Shown: positions 18,234-27,450 of the stretch, in pieces | Layout: each line of letters begins with the position of its first letter | How positions within the stretch are numbered: the stretch's first letter is position 1 | From: Lachnospiraceae bacterium | Lineage (GTDB): Bacteria > Bacillota > Clostridia > Lachnospirales > Lachnospiraceae | Assembly (NCBI GenBank): GCA_017938285.1 | Contig: JAGBBW010000068.1 | Span: 43,805-107,804, forward strand | Length of the DNA stretch: 64,000 bases | Direction of reading: 5' to 3' | Translations under genes and position numbers: made by a program | The notes under the pieces: generated by a model | Databases searched by the model: none | Told to the model about the DNA's origin: nothing | What the model saw: the letters and a program-made list of their open reading frames with translations, nothing else

Positions 18234-19156
18234 TGGCAGAGAAGAATGTAAAACAGGCAGGCAAGGAAACGGAGCATCGAGAGGACTCTTATGTTTTTGT
18301 CAACCAGAGTACCTGGCAGCGGAAACTGCGTACTTATACAAAACACCCCGGCTCCCTGATTCTTTTACTTTTAGTAGGAATTTCTGCGGCAGCTACCATG
18401 GGCCTGTTGCTGTTTCTGATTGCGTACATTTTAGTGAAAGGTGTGCCGCACCTGACAGCGGACTTATTTGCCTGGAAGTATACGTCGGAAAATGTATCCA
18501 TGCTGCCGGCAATTATTAATACTGTATTTATGACGGCAATTTCCCTGCTGATTGCGGTACCATGCGGCATCGGAGCAGCGATTTATCTGGCAGAATATGC
18601 GAAGAGGGGCAATGCTTTTGTAAAGGTCATCCGGCTGATGGCAGAAACCCTGTCCGGTATTCCGTCAATCGTATATGGTCTGTTCGGTATGCTTTGTTTT
18701 GTAACGACCCTGGGCTGGAATTATTCCCTGCTGGCAGGAGCGTGTACCCTGTCCATTATGATTCTGCCGCTGATTCTCCGGACGACAGAGGAAGCACTGC
18801 TTTCTGTTCCGGATTCCTACCGGGAGGCAAGCTTTGGGCTGGGGGCAGGAAAGTTCCGTACGATTTTGAAGATTGTGCTGCCAGCATCGGTTCCGGGAAT
18901 TTTAGCAGGTGTTATCCTGGCGATTGGGCGAATTGTAGGTGAGACAGCCGCCCTGCTTTATACCTCCGGTACGGTGGCAGAGGTGGCGGACAGCCTGTTT
19001 GCTTCAGCGGAAACCCTGGCACTGCACATGTGGGTATTAAGCGGAGAGAGTCTGTACACAAATCAGGCGTATGCCACAGCAGTGGTACTGCTGGTGGTGG
19101 TAGTACTTATTAATGGACTTTCGGGAATGGTGGCAAAGAAAATTGCGAAGCAGTAA
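18233..19156 (+). CDS. pstA: Phosphate ABC transporter permease PstA
   Basis: 307 residues. The first about 45 are hydrophilic and charged (cytosolic tail), then six membrane segments. It carries GIPSIVYGLFGM, the EAA loop REASFGLGAGKFRTI and GRIVGETAALLYTSG typical of PstA. It overlaps pstC by one base and is followed after 18 bases by pstB. Confidence 0.96.
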   Translation: MAEKNVKQAGKETEHREDSYVFVNQSTWQRKLRTYTKHPGSLILLLLVGISAAATMGLLLFLIAYILVKGVPHLTADLFAWKYTSENVSMLPAIINTVFMTAISLLIAVPCGIGAAIYLAEYAKRGNAFVKVIRLMAETLSGIPSIVYGLFGMLCFVTTLGWNYSLLAGACTLSIMILPLILRTTEEALLSVPDSYREASFGLGAGKFRTILKIVLPASVPGILAGVILAIGRIVGETAALLYTSGTVAEVADSLFASAETLALHMWVLSGESLYTNQAYATAVVLLVVVVLINGLSGMVAKKIAKQ

Positions 19157-19174
19157 AGGAGAAGAAAACATAAC

Positions 19175-19924
19175 ATGAACAAAATAGAAATCCGGGATGT
19201 GAATTTGTTTTATAATGAATTTCATGCCCTAAAGGGAATTAATCTGGACATAGCTGCTAATGAAATTACAGCATTTATCGGTCATTCCGGCTGTGGCAAG
19301 TCTACCTTGTTAAAGTCTTTAAACCGCATGAATGATTTAGTGGAGGGTTGTAAAATATCCGGAAAAATGCTGCTGGACGGAGAGGATATTTATGGTGACA
19401 TGGACGTGAATCTGCTCAGAAAGAGGGTAGGTATGGTGTTCCAGAAACCAAATCCTTTCCCAATGAGTATATATGACAATATTGCCTTTGGTCCAAGAAC
19501 CCATGGTGTAAAAAGCAAAGCAAAACTGGATGAGATTGTGGAAAAGTCCCTGCGGGACGCCGCCATCTGGGACGAAGTAAAGGACAGGCTGAAAAAGAGT
19601 GCTCTTGGTATGTCCGGTGGTCAGCAGCAGAGACTTTGTATTGCCAGAGCCCTTGCAGTCTGTCCGGAAGTACTTCTGATGGATGAGCCGACCTCGGCAC
19701 TGGACCCGATTTCCACAGCAAAAATCGAGGATCTGGTGCTGGAGTTAAAGAAACAGTATACCATTGTGATGGTAACCCACAATATGCAGCAGGCAACCAG
19801 AGTGTCAGATAAAACCGTATTTTTTCTGCTTGGTGAGGTAGTGGAAGCAGCACCGACAGAGCAGCTGTTTTCTGTACCGAAGGATAAGCGGACGGAAGAT
19901 TATATTACAGGGAGGTTTGGATGA
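19175..19924 (+). CDS. pstB: Phosphate ABC transporter ATPase PstB
   Basis: 249 residues. Walker [11 protein letters not shown]-loop [15 protein letters not shown] (the NPFPMS sequence is characteristic of PstB), signature MSGGQQQRL, Walker [13 protein letters not shown] and H-loop MVTHNM are all present. It energises phosphate import. The stop codon overlaps the phoU start (ATGATG), so both are translated together. Confidence 0.97.
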   Translation: MNKIEIRDVNLFYNEFHALKGINLDIAANEITAFIGHSGCGKSTLLKSLNRMNDLVEGCKISGKMLLDGEDIYGDMDVNLLRKRVGMVFQKPNPFPMSIYDNIAFGPRTHGVKSKAKLDEIVEKSLRDAAIWDEVKDRLKKSALGMSGGQQQRLCIARALAVCPEVLLMDEPTSALDPISTAKIEDLVLELKKQYTIVMVTHNMQQATRVSDKTVFFLLGEVVEAAPTEQLFSVPKDKRTEDYITGRFG

Positions 19925-20574
19925 TGAGAAACCGTTTCGACAGGCAGCTTGAGGAGCTGAATAATGGTCTGATTCATATGGGAAGCCTGATTGAGCAGGC
20001 AATTGAGGCCGCAGTGGATGGTCTGGTAAAACAGGATGTGGAAAAGGCCAGGGAAGCCATGGAATATGAGGAGGAAATCAATCATGCAGAGCGTGAAATT
20101 GAAGCACTGTGTCTGAAGCTTCTGCTGCAGCAGCAGCCGGTGGCAAGAGATCTGCGTCTCATTTCTGCTGCCTTAAAAATGATTACGGATATGGAACGTA
20201 TCGGGGACCATGCGACAGATATTTCCGAACTGACCATGCAGCTGGCAAAACAGCCTCATCGTATTAATATGGGACATATCCAGCAGATGGCAAAGGAAAC
20301 CATTGTCATGGTGATTAAGAGTCTGGAGGCTTTTGTTAATAAAGACATGGAGCTGGCTAAAACAGTAATTATACAGGATGATGTGGTGGATGAGCTGTTT
20401 TTGACGGTAAAAGCGGAAATATTGAAAATTTTAAGAGAAACGGTGGAATATGGCGAGCAGGCAGAGGATCTTCTGATGGCGGCGAAGTATTTTGAACGAA
20501 TCGGAGATCATGCTACAAACATTGCAGAATGGGTAATTTTTTCCATAACCGGCCGTCATGTAGATGAGAAGTAA
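19921..20574 (+). CDS. phoU: Phosphate-signalling protein PhoU
   Basis: 217 residues, all-helical, with two PhoU repeats, each carrying the metal-site motif: [13 protein letters not shown] in the first and [14 protein letters not shown] in the second. PhoU passes the uptake state of PstSCAB to the PhoR kinase and keeps the Pho response off when phosphate is plentiful. It is the last gene of the pst operon, overlapping pstB by 4 bases. The stop codon lies within the first of three 11-bp repeats upstream of the next gene. Confidence 0.95.
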   Translation: MMRNRFDRQLEELNNGLIHMGSLIEQAIEAAVDGLVKQDVEKAREAMEYEEEINHAEREIEALCLKLLLQQQPVARDLRLISAALKMITDMERIGDHATDISELTMQLAKQPHRINMGHIQQMAKETIVMVIKSLEAFVNKDMELAKTVIIQDDVVDELFLTVKAEILKILRETVEYGEQAEDLLMAAKYFERIGDHATNIAEWVIFSITGRHVDEK

Positions 20575-20651
20575 ACGGAATGTAAAATCCATGTAAAATC
20601 TCTCAAGACAGAGGAAAATTCATTGAAAAAGCTTTTTTTTTAAGGTAACAT
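20571..20651 (+). promoter_or_regulatory. Promoter with three 11-bp GTAAA repeats upstream of the Na/Pi cotransporter gene
   Basis: GTAAA occurs at 20571, 20582 and 20593, an exact 11-bp period. It is the complement of the TTTAC repeats at pstS and the EAL gene, so the presumed Pho box is inverted here. Downstream lies a good promoter: TTGAAA (20623-20628), 17 bases, TAACAT (20646-20651). Confidence 0.5.
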
Positions 20652-20796
20652 GAGGTTGTGGAATACGATATGACGTGTGGGACAGAGACAGATAACTACA
20701 CAGGAAGCACAGGCTCCGGCACGTTGAATGAGTATTCTGCAGAGTATCGAGGAAACTGTAAACGAGAAAAAAAGAAGTACAACAAGGAGATTTCAC

Positions 20797-22569
20797 ATGG
20801 ACATTTTTGGAGTATTTTCACTGGTAGGCGGTCTTGCTCTGTTTCTTTATGGCATGGATGTTATGGGAAAAGGACTGGAAAAACTGTCCGGCGGACGTCT
20901 GGAGCGTCTGCTGGAAAAACTGACTTCGAACCGTTTTAAGGCGGTGGCTCTTGGTGCGCTGGTTACAGCAGTAATCCAGTCCTCTTCAGCAACTACGGTT
21001 ATGGTGGTTGGTTTTGTAAACTCCGGCATTATGAAGCTGGGGCAGGCAATTGGAATTATTATGGGTGCCAATATTGGTACGACCATGACTTCCTGGATTT
21101 TAAGTTTATCCAGTATTGAAAGCAGCAACTTTTTTGTAAAATTTTTAAAGCCAAGTTCTTTCTCTCCGATTCTGGCGCTGATTGGTATTATTTTCATCAT
21201 GTTCAGCAAAAAGGAAAAGAAAAAGGATATTGGTGGTATTTTAATCGGTTTTGCCATTTTAATGACAGGTATGGATACCATGAGTGCAGCGGTAAAACCA
21301 TTGCAGAATGTACCGGAATTTACAAACATTTTATTGATGTTCTCCAATCCGGTTCTTGGTATGTTAGCAGGTATGGTGCTGACGGCAGTCATTCAGAGTT
21401 CCTCAGCATCCGTAGGTATTCTCCAGGCACTCTGTGCTACCGGTGCGGTACCGTTTGGAACTGCAATTCCAATTATTATGGGTCAGAATATCGGAACCTG
21501 CGTAACTGCAATCATTTCCAGTATTGGTGCAAGTAAGAATGCAAAGAGAACGGCTGCCGTACACTTGTATTTTAATATCATTGGTACTATAGTATTTATG
21601 GTGGTGTTTTATACAATTAATGCATTCATTCCGTTTGAGTTTATGGCGGATGCCGCAGATGCAAAGGGAATTGCAACAGTACACAGTCTGTTTAATGTCG
21701 GTGCAACCTGTCTACTCCTGCCATTCGCAGGATTGCTGGAAAAGCTTGCTTTGTTTACCATTAAGGATTCCAGAGAAGACAAGGAAAAGGATAATATTTT
21801 CAAGGTACTGGATGTGCGTTTCCTGGAAACACCGGGTTTTGCGCTGGAGCAGTGCAAGAAGCTGACGGATGACATGGCAAGGGTGACGAAGGAATCTTTG
21901 TTTGGTGCCATTGACCTGCTGGACAATTACAGTGAAAAGCGGGAAAAAGAACTGGCGGAAATGGAAGGACTGGTGGACCGTTACGAAGATGAACTGGGAG
22001 CATATCTCGTAAAAATCAGTTCCAGAAATCTTTCCAGTGAGGAAAGTCATACCGTGAATACCCTGCTGCATTCCATCAGTAACTGGGAACGTATTTCTGA
22101 CCATGCCCTGAATCTTTGTGATTCCGCAAAGGAGATTCATGAAAAGAAGATCTCTTTTTCAAGTGCAGCAACAGAAGAACTGGGGGTATTTACAAGGGCA
22201 ATCAAGGATATTTTAAATATGACGGTAGAAGCGTTTGAGTATGATGACATCCATATGGCAAAGAAAGTTGAGCCATTGGAAGAAGTGATTGACCAGTTAA
22301 ACATCAAAATTAAGAACCGTCACGTACAGAGACTCCGTGCCGGAGAATGTACGATTGAGCTGGGCTTTGTGCTGAATGATATTCTGACCAACTATGAGCG
22401 AGTGTCTGACCACTGCTCCAACGTGGCGGTCAGCATTATCCAGACCGGTGACTATGATGTGGAAGCCCATGAGTATATTGATAACTTAAAGGATGATGGT
22501 GAATTTAAGCGGGCGATTGAGGAAGTGAAGAAGAACTACCGTCTCCCGGCTGTGGAAGCAGCGAAGTAA
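20797..22569 (+). CDS. Na+/phosphate cotransporter (NptA type) with C-terminal PhoU-like domain
   Basis: 590 residues. The N-terminal half has membrane segments with two inverted repeat units, each carrying the Q-S-S-S-A signature (AVIQSSSATTVMVVGF and AVIQSSSASVGILQAL) typical of type II Na/Pi cotransporters. The C-terminal about 230 residues are helical and PhoU-like (SNWERISDHALNLC, TNYERVSDHCSN). AAGGAGA 6 bases before ATG 20797 fixes the start. It lies between phoU and a PhoP-type regulator and probably moves phosphate with sodium, in or out. Direction of transport is not decidable from sequence. Confidence 0.9.
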   Translation: MDIFGVFSLVGGLALFLYGMDVMGKGLEKLSGGRLERLLEKLTSNRFKAVALGALVTAVIQSSSATTVMVVGFVNSGIMKLGQAIGIIMGANIGTTMTSWILSLSSIESSNFFVKFLKPSSFSPILALIGIIFIMFSKKEKKKDIGGILIGFAILMTGMDTMSAAVKPLQNVPEFTNILLMFSNPVLGMLAGMVLTAVIQSSSASVGILQALCATGAVPFGTAIPIIMGQNIGTCVTAIISSIGASKNAKRTAAVHLYFNIIGTIVFMVVFYTINAFIPFEFMADAADAKGIATVHSLFNVGATCLLLPFAGLLEKLALFTIKDSREDKEKDNIFKVLDVRFLETPGFALEQCKKLTDDMARVTKESLFGAIDLLDNYSEKREKELAEMEGLVDRYEDELGAYLVKISSRNLSSEESHTVNTLLHSISNWERISDHALNLCDSAKEIHEKKISFSSAATEELGVFTRAIKDILNMTVEAFEYDDIHMAKKVEPLEEVIDQLNIKIKNRHVQRLRAGECTIELGFVLNDILTNYERVSDHCSNVAVSIIQTGDYDVEAHEYIDNLKDDGEFKRAIEEVKKNYRLPAVEAAK

Positions 22570-22604
22570 TACCGGAAAGTCTAAAGTGAGAAATGAGGAT
22601 TAGT

Positions 22605-23276
22605 ATGGCGATAATTTATATTGTGGAGGATGACCGGAATATCCGGGAAATCGAAACGATTGCATTAAAAAACAGTGGATATACGGTGGAGGCGTTTGAA
22701 CTGGCAAAGACATTTTACCGCCGTCTGGATGAGAGAACACCGGATCTGGTGATCCTTGATGTCATGCTGCCGGATGAGAACGGTCTGGATATTTTAAAAC
22801 GTCTCCGCAGCCGTGGCGACACAAGAAAGCTGCCGATACTGATGGTAACTGCCAAATCCACGGAGCTGGATAAGGTGAAGGGACTGGATATGGGGGCTGA
22901 CGATTATCTGACAAAACCCTTTGGAATTATGGAACTGGTTTCCAGGGTGAAAGCCCTGCTCCGTCGCACCAGGGAAGAAACTGAGGAAAAATTTTTCCGG
23001 CTGGGAGAAATTTTTATGGATGGTGAACGTCGTGTGGCCTTTGTGAAGGATGTGGCACTGGAACTGACATTTAAAGAATATGAGCTGTTAAAGTATCTGA
23101 TTGCCAATAAAGAAATAGTATTAACAAGAGAACAGATTATGGAGCATGTCTGGGGCACCAGCTTTGAAGGAGAAACGAGAACCGTGGATATGCACATTAA
23201 GACGCTGCGGCAGAAGCTTCTGGAAGAAGGCGGGCGGATACGCACTGTCAGAAATGTAGGGTACGTAATAGAGTGA
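22605..23276 (+). CDS. phoP: OmpR/PhoB-family response regulator (PhoP type)
   Basis: 223 residues. The receiver domain has acidic residues E8-D9-D10, phospho-acceptor D52 in VILDVMLPD and Lys in TKPFG. A winged-helix output domain follows (FKEYELLKYL, then VWGTSFEGETRTVDMHIKTL). It is the likely partner of the kinase downstream and, given the pst genes beside it, the likely phosphate regulator that would bind the 11-bp repeats. ATG 22605 is preferred because TGAGG lies 6 bases upstream; ATG 22593 adds four residues. Separated from its kinase by 186 bases holding an unusual RNA-like element. Confidence 0.9.
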   Translation: MAIIYIVEDDRNIREIETIALKNSGYTVEAFELAKTFYRRLDERTPDLVILDVMLPDENGLDILKRLRSRGDTRKLPILMVTAKSTELDKVKGLDMGADDYLTKPFGIMELVSRVKALLRRTREETEEKFFRLGEIFMDGERRVAFVKDVALELTFKEYELLKYLIANKEIVLTREQIMEHVWGTSFEGETRTVDMHIKTLRQKLLEEGGRIRTVRNVGYVIE

Positions 23277-23326
23277 AAAATCACATTGATATGCAGATTG
23301 TTTCACAAACGAAATAAAATTTCGTT

Positions 23327-23455
23327 GGCTATTTGTGTCGAGAACGTCACAAATAAGCCCTGATTGCGCCCAGGCAAAATATTATTTTGCCGGAAATCGC
23401 CTTCGCGAATTTCTGTTGCGCGATTCCTCGAACCCAAAAACGTTCTCGGAATGAG
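23327..23455 (+). ncRNA. Candidate structured RNA element, copy A: H-type pseudoknot before the phoR start
   Basis: ATTTGTG (23331-23337) pairs with CACAAAT (23348-23354), closing a 10-base loop. The last 9 loop bases, CGAGAACGT (23339-23347), are the perfect complement of ACGTTCTCG (23440-23448), giving a pseudoknot. The intervening 85 bases hold further hairpins, e.g. GGCAAAATA with TATTTTGCC (23373-23391). The 3' strand ends just before GGAATGAGGGG, the kinase gene's ribosome site. A second copy with the same geometry and a compensatory pair change is at 24832. Function inferred only; it could be a riboswitch, a protein-binding leader or a repeat element. Confidence 0.55.
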
Positions 23456-23462
23456 GGGTAGA

Positions 23463-24797
23463 ATGAGAAAAAAAATTAATCGTCAGCTGATTACCATTGC
23501 GATTCTTGCCATTATGATTACCATGGCACTGATTACCGTAGTATTTGGGCGTCTGCTGCAGCAACAGATAATTGAAGATTTGAAAGCGTATGCAGGTCTG
23601 CTGAAAAAAGCAGACCTGTATCAGAATACGGAGATTTATGTCACGGATTTTAAAGCGGAGAATGTGCGGATTACCTGGATTGATGGAACCGGACATGTGC
23701 TGGGAGATACGGACGCTAACCAGAATCATATGGAAAACCATGCGGAGCGTCCGGAATTTGAACGGGCGCTTTCCGTGGGAGAAGGGTATGATATCCGTAT
23801 GTCCGAAACTCTGGATGAGAATACCTATTATTATGCCATGCGGATGGAAGATGGTACGGTACTTCGTGTGTCCAAGGCGGCCCAGAGTTCCTGGAAAATT
23901 ATGTTTAGTGCAATGCCGGGATTATTGTTGTCCCTGGCAGTAATGATTGGAATCTGTGTGCTGTTAGCCAGAATGTTTGCAAGAAGTATTATCCGTCCGT
24001 TAAAGACGCTGGCAGCCAATCTGGACCGTCCGGAAGTGAAGGTTGCTCCGGAATATAAGGAACTGGAGCCTTTTGTCCAGACTATCCGTACCCAGCATGA
24101 AAACATTCTCCGGGCAGCAAAAATGCGGCAGGATTTTACGGCAAATGTATCCCATGAACTGAAAACTCCCCTGACAGCAATTTCCGGTTATTCCGAACTG
24201 ATGGAGGCCGGTATGGTACAGGGAGAGGAGGTAAAACATTACGCAAAAGAAATTCGTCATAATTCCAATAGACTTTTATCCCTGATTAATGATATTATTC
24301 ATTTATCGGAGATGGATCGTACGGAGTATGAGGTGCCAATGCAGCAGGTGAATTTGTCGGAACTGGTGCGGAATACGGTGGAAAGCTTAAAGGTAAGTGC
24401 GGAAAACAGGAATGTTTCTCTGCGCTATGTAGGAGAACCGGCCTGTGTATACGGCAACACCGGGCTTCTGGAGGAACTGCTCTGGAATCTTTGTGACAAT
24501 GCCATACGGTATAATGTGGAAAATGGTATGGTAAAAGTTCAGGTAGAAAAAGCAAAGGACAGAGTGAATCTGATGGTCAGTGATACCGGAATTGGAATAT
24601 CCCCGGAGCACCAGAGCCGGATTTTCGAGCGTTTTTACCGGGTAGACAAGAGCCGTTCCAAGGAAACCGGAGGAACGGGTCTGGGACTTGCCATTGTAAA
24701 GCATATTGTGGCACAGCATGATGCAGAATTGTTGTTGGAGAGTACACCGGGAGAGGGTACGAAAATTACAGTGAGTTTTCCGGTACATCCAGTCTGA
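23463..24797 (+). CDS. phoR: Sensor histidine kinase, PhoR type
   Basis: 444 residues. A membrane segment near the N-terminus, an extracytoplasmic region of about 110 residues, a second membrane segment (about residues 147-170), a short HAMP-like linker, then the HisKA domain with H231 in ANVSHELKTPLTAISG and a HATPase domain (LWNLCDNAIRYN, DTGIGISPEHQSRIFERFYR, GTGLGLAIVKHI). This is the PhoR/WalK layout. ATG 23463 follows GAGGGG by a good spacing and starts a normal N-terminus; longer in-frame starts run back through the structured RNA element. Presumed partner of the upstream regulator, controlled through PhoU and Pst. Confidence 0.9.
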   Translation: MRKKINRQLITIAILAIMITMALITVVFGRLLQQQIIEDLKAYAGLLKKADLYQNTEIYVTDFKAENVRITWIDGTGHVLGDTDANQNHMENHAERPEFERALSVGEGYDIRMSETLDENTYYYAMRMEDGTVLRVSKAAQSSWKIMFSAMPGLLLSLAVMIGICVLLARMFARSIIRPLKTLAANLDRPEVKVAPEYKELEPFVQTIRTQHENILRAAKMRQDFTANVSHELKTPLTAISGYSELMEAGMVQGEEVKHYAKEIRHNSNRLLSLINDIIHLSEMDRTEYEVPMQQVNLSELVRNTVESLKVSAENRNVSLRYVGEPACVYGNTGLLEELLWNLCDNAIRYNVENGMVKVQVEKAKDRVNLMVSDTGIGISPEHQSRIFERFYRVDKSRSKETGGTGLGLAIVKHIVAQHDAELLLESTPGEGTKITVSFPVHPV

Positions 24798-24831
24798 GAT
24801 ATGAAATGACGGCAGAGTGATAAACAGGGAG

Positions 24832-24900
24832 ATTTGTGCAGGGAACGTCACAAATTGACTGATAGCTGCTGTTTTGTCAGAAAAAAACGTTCCCGGAATG
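24832..24900 (+). ncRNA. Candidate structured RNA element, copy B: H-type pseudoknot before the HD gene
   Basis: ATTTGTG (24832-24838) pairs with CACAAAT (24849-24855) around a 10-base loop whose GGGAACGT (24841-24848) is the perfect complement of ACGTTCCC (24887-24894). Relative to copy A, the loop base A became G and its partner T became C, so pairing is kept. Only 31 bases separate the two stems here. The element ends in GGAATG and merges into the ribosome site GGAG of the HD gene. Confidence 0.55.
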
Positions 24901-24909
24901 GAGTGGAAT

Positions 24910-25566
24910 ATGGTAACCTGGAAAGATGTTGTAAATGATGACGCAGTAAAAACATATATTAAAAAAGCAGATGAATCGTTAATTGCCCTTGGTTATACGG
25001 AGCACAGTTTTCCGCATGTAGGCAAGGTGGCAAATCTGGCAGGAGAAATGTTAGAGACGCTTGGGTACCCGGAGCGGGATGTGGAACTGGCAAAGATTGC
25101 CGGATATCTGCATGATATCGGAAATGTGATTAACCGTGTGGATCACGCACAGAGCGGAGCGGTTATGGCATTCCGTATTCTGGACCGTCTGGGCATGGAC
25201 CCGGAAGAAATTTCCACAGTGATTACTGCCATTGGAAATCATGATGAATCGACAGCGTTTCCGGTGAATCCGGTGGCTGCTGCGCTGATTCTGGCAGATA
25301 AGACCGATGTGCGCTATACGAGAGTGCGCAATCAGGACACTTCCACGTTTGATATTCACGACCGGGTGAATTATTCTGTAAAGCAGTCGGAGGTCAATGT
25401 GGTGCCAGGTTCCCATATTGAGCTGAATCTGCAGATTGATACGACGGTCTGTGCAGTAATGGATTATTTTGAAATTTTCATGGGACGAATGATTTTATGC
25501 CGGAAGGCAGCAGAGAAGCTGGGACTGGCGTTCTGGCTGGTGATTAATGGACAGAGAATCCTGTAA
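24910..25566 (+). CDS. HD-domain phosphohydrolase
   Basis: 218 residues. HD-superfamily metal ligands are visible: H in HSFPHVGKV, the doublet in YLHDIGNVINRVDH, H in GNHDES and D in LADKTD. Such proteins hydrolyse phosphate esters, often of nucleotides, and act in the cytoplasm; the substrate is not deducible. GGAG lies 6 bases before ATG 24910, which begins MVTWKDVV. Longer in-frame starts run into the pseudoknot element. As the last gene after phoP-phoR it may be in the phosphate-starvation operon. Confidence 0.85.
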   Translation: MVTWKDVVNDDAVKTYIKKADESLIALGYTEHSFPHVGKVANLAGEMLETLGYPERDVELAKIAGYLHDIGNVINRVDHAQSGAVMAFRILDRLGMDPEEISTVITAIGNHDESTAFPVNPVAAALILADKTDVRYTRVRNQDTSTFDIHDRVNYSVKQSEVNVVPGSHIELNLQIDTTVCAVMDYFEIFMGRMILCRKAAEKLGLAFWLVINGQRIL

Positions 25567-25578
25567 TGGAGCGTACTT

Positions 25579-26253
25579 ATGAATACAATTCTGCTTTTAG
25601 AGGATGATGAAAATTTAAACCGGGGTATCAGTCTGAAACTGGCAAAAGAAGGGTATCAGGTGCTTTCTGCTGCCAGTATACAGGAGGCAAAGGAATTATT
25701 TTCCAGTCATGAGATCTCCATGGTGTTAAGTGACATTACCCTGCCGGATGGGAATGGTCTTTCCTTTGGACAGTGGGTACGGGAGAAAAGCGATGTGTAT
25801 CTGGTATACCTGACCGCGCTGGACCAGGAAATAGACATTGTCAATGGATATGATACCGGGGCGGATGATTATATTACCAAGCCTTTTTCCGTGAATGTTT
25901 TGATGTCCAAGGTGAATGCCCTTATGCGGCGGCTGGAACCGAAGGAAAAGAAGGTATGGTCTTCGGATGGTCTGGAAGTTTTTTTAAAGGAGTTCCAGGT
26001 GAAAAAAGGAGAGCAGGTTTTAAATTTAAGTAAAACAGAATGGCAGCTGCTGTTATGTCTTCTGGAAAATCCGGGACAGATTATGTCCAGAGAGCAGATG
26101 TTGGATAAAGTCTGGGGACTGGATGGACAGTTTGTGGATGAAAATACGGTGACGGTGAATATCAGCCGTTTGAAGAATAAGCTGGGGACAGACTGCATTA
26201 CGAATGTGAGAGGACTGGGATATATATGGACAGGAGAGGTCGTAAGAAGATAA
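25579..26253 (+). CDS. OmpR-family response regulator paired with the downstream kinase
   Basis: 224 residues. Receiver domain with E8-D9-D10, phospho-acceptor D52 in VLSDITLPD and TKPFS; winged-helix domain with SKTEWQLLLCLLENPGQIMS and VWGLDGQFVDENTVTVNIS. It resembles regulators of the VanR/BceR kind that control antimicrobial-peptide ABC transporters. The kinase gene overlaps its 3' end by 28 bases and an FtsX-type ABC transporter follows, whose promoter has repeated TGTAA boxes that are the likely binding site. Confidence 0.9.
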   Translation: MNTILLLEDDENLNRGISLKLAKEGYQVLSAASIQEAKELFSSHEISMVLSDITLPDGNGLSFGQWVREKSDVYLVYLTALDQEIDIVNGYDTGADDYITKPFSVNVLMSKVNALMRRLEPKEKKVWSSDGLEVFLKEFQVKKGEQVLNLSKTEWQLLLCLLENPGQIMSREQMLDKVWGLDGQFVDENTVTVNISRLKNKLGTDCITNVRGLGYIWTGEVVRR

Positions 26254-27407
26254 CATATTATATGATCTGTATTCTTATAACCGGAGGTTTGTTTTTGTCA
26301 GCCTGCGGGGTTCATATGCTTCATCTTTTGCATCTGATGCAGCAGCAGGAAACAGAACTGGTGACATTATATCCGGAATTATCCCGGGAGCTTGTGGAAA
26401 ATGCAGAATATTACAGGGCACAGATGTGGAAATCGGGTGCCCTTTTTCTAATGGGAAGCAGTCTGGTACTGGGGTTATTCTTGATAGGTCTCTTTCTGTT
26501 TTTAAAGAAACGGAGGCAGCTGGAAATGGAAGACACCCGGCTTTTGCTGGAGGAAGTCTGTGAACAACTGGAACAGTTTCAGAAAGGAAATTTTAAACGC
26601 AGTCGTTTTTGGACAGAGCAGGACCGTATGGAAGAAGATGGAGTATGGCTTCGGATATCGGAGCTTTTACGGGAACTGGGGATGTTTTATGAAGGGCTGC
26701 GGGAACAGCTGGTACAGGAAGAAAACAGTACCAAGGCACTGATTACGGACATTTCCCATCAGTTGAAAACGCCACTGGCTTCCTTGCGTTTAAGTTATGA
26801 GCTGACCAAAACAGAGAATCTGACCAAAGAAGAGCAGCAGGAGTTTATGGAAAAAGAAGAACAGGAAATTATCCGGCTGGAGCTTTTACTGGAAGAACTG
26901 ATGCAGCTCTCCCGGCTGGAAAACCATATGATCCGCCTGAACCCGGTGCCGGCAGGTATCCGGAATACGATTTCCGGTGCAGTGAGCCAGATGCTCAGAA
27001 AAGCACAGGGAAAACAGATAGAACTGCAGGTGGAGTTGTCTGGTGATATTATGGTAATGCATGATGTGAAATGGACAACGGAAGCATTGATTAATGTGCT
27101 GGATAATGCAGTGAAATATTCCGGGACGGGAACAACGGTACAGATCAGAGTTACCCGGCTGACTTCCAATGTGCGGATAGAAATGGAAGATGAAGGAATG
27201 GGGATTCCGGAGGAAGAACTGTATCACATCTTTGAGCGGTTTTACCGTGGAAAAGTGGCCGGACAGCAGGTGAAGGAAGGAGCCGGAGTGGGCCTGTATC
27301 TGGCAAGAACCATATTGGAGAGGCAGGGAGGAACCATTATGGCAAAAAGAAAACTGACACAGGGAACGGTGATGGTGATGACGCTTCCGCTGGCAGGAGA
27401 TACATAG
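26226..27407 (+). CDS. Sensor histidine kinase of the transporter-linked two-component system
   Basis: 393 residues. Two membrane segments (about residues 10-32 and 70-92) enclose a short extracytoplasmic stretch of about 40 residues. HisKA follows with H178 in DISHQLKTPLASLRLS, then HATPase (LINVLDNAVKYS, DEGMGIPEEELYHIFERFYR, GAGVGLYLARTIL). The short external loop suggests that stimulus is received through the membrane or the partner ABC transporter, as in cell-wall antibiotic sensing systems. The start overlaps the regulator gene by 28 bases. Confidence 0.9.
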   Translation: MDRRGRKKITYYMICILITGGLFLSACGVHMLHLLHLMQQQETELVTLYPELSRELVENAEYYRAQMWKSGALFLMGSSLVLGLFLIGLFLFLKKRRQLEMEDTRLLLEEVCEQLEQFQKGNFKRSRFWTEQDRMEEDGVWLRISELLRELGMFYEGLREQLVQEENSTKALITDISHQLKTPLASLRLSYELTKTENLTKEEQQEFMEKEEQEIIRLELLLEELMQLSRLENHMIRLNPVPAGIRNTISGAVSQMLRKAQGKQIELQVELSGDIMVMHDVKWTTEALINVLDNAVKYSGTGTTVQIRVTRLTSNVRIEMEDEGMGIPEEELYHIFERFYRGKVAGQQVKEGAGVGLYLARTILERQGGTIMAKRKLTQGTVMVMTLPLAGDT

Positions 27408-27450
27408 GGAAATGCTGAGGAAGCAGGGAAGTAATCCGTGCTTTCATAGG

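Noticed and set aside
23364-23462. Extended N-terminus for PhoR through the intergenic element
   Set aside because: The extension is arginine-rich and lacks homology; the ATG at 23463 has GAGGGG. The partial likeness of the two extensions (KNVLGM and KNVPGM) is explained by the shared RNA element.
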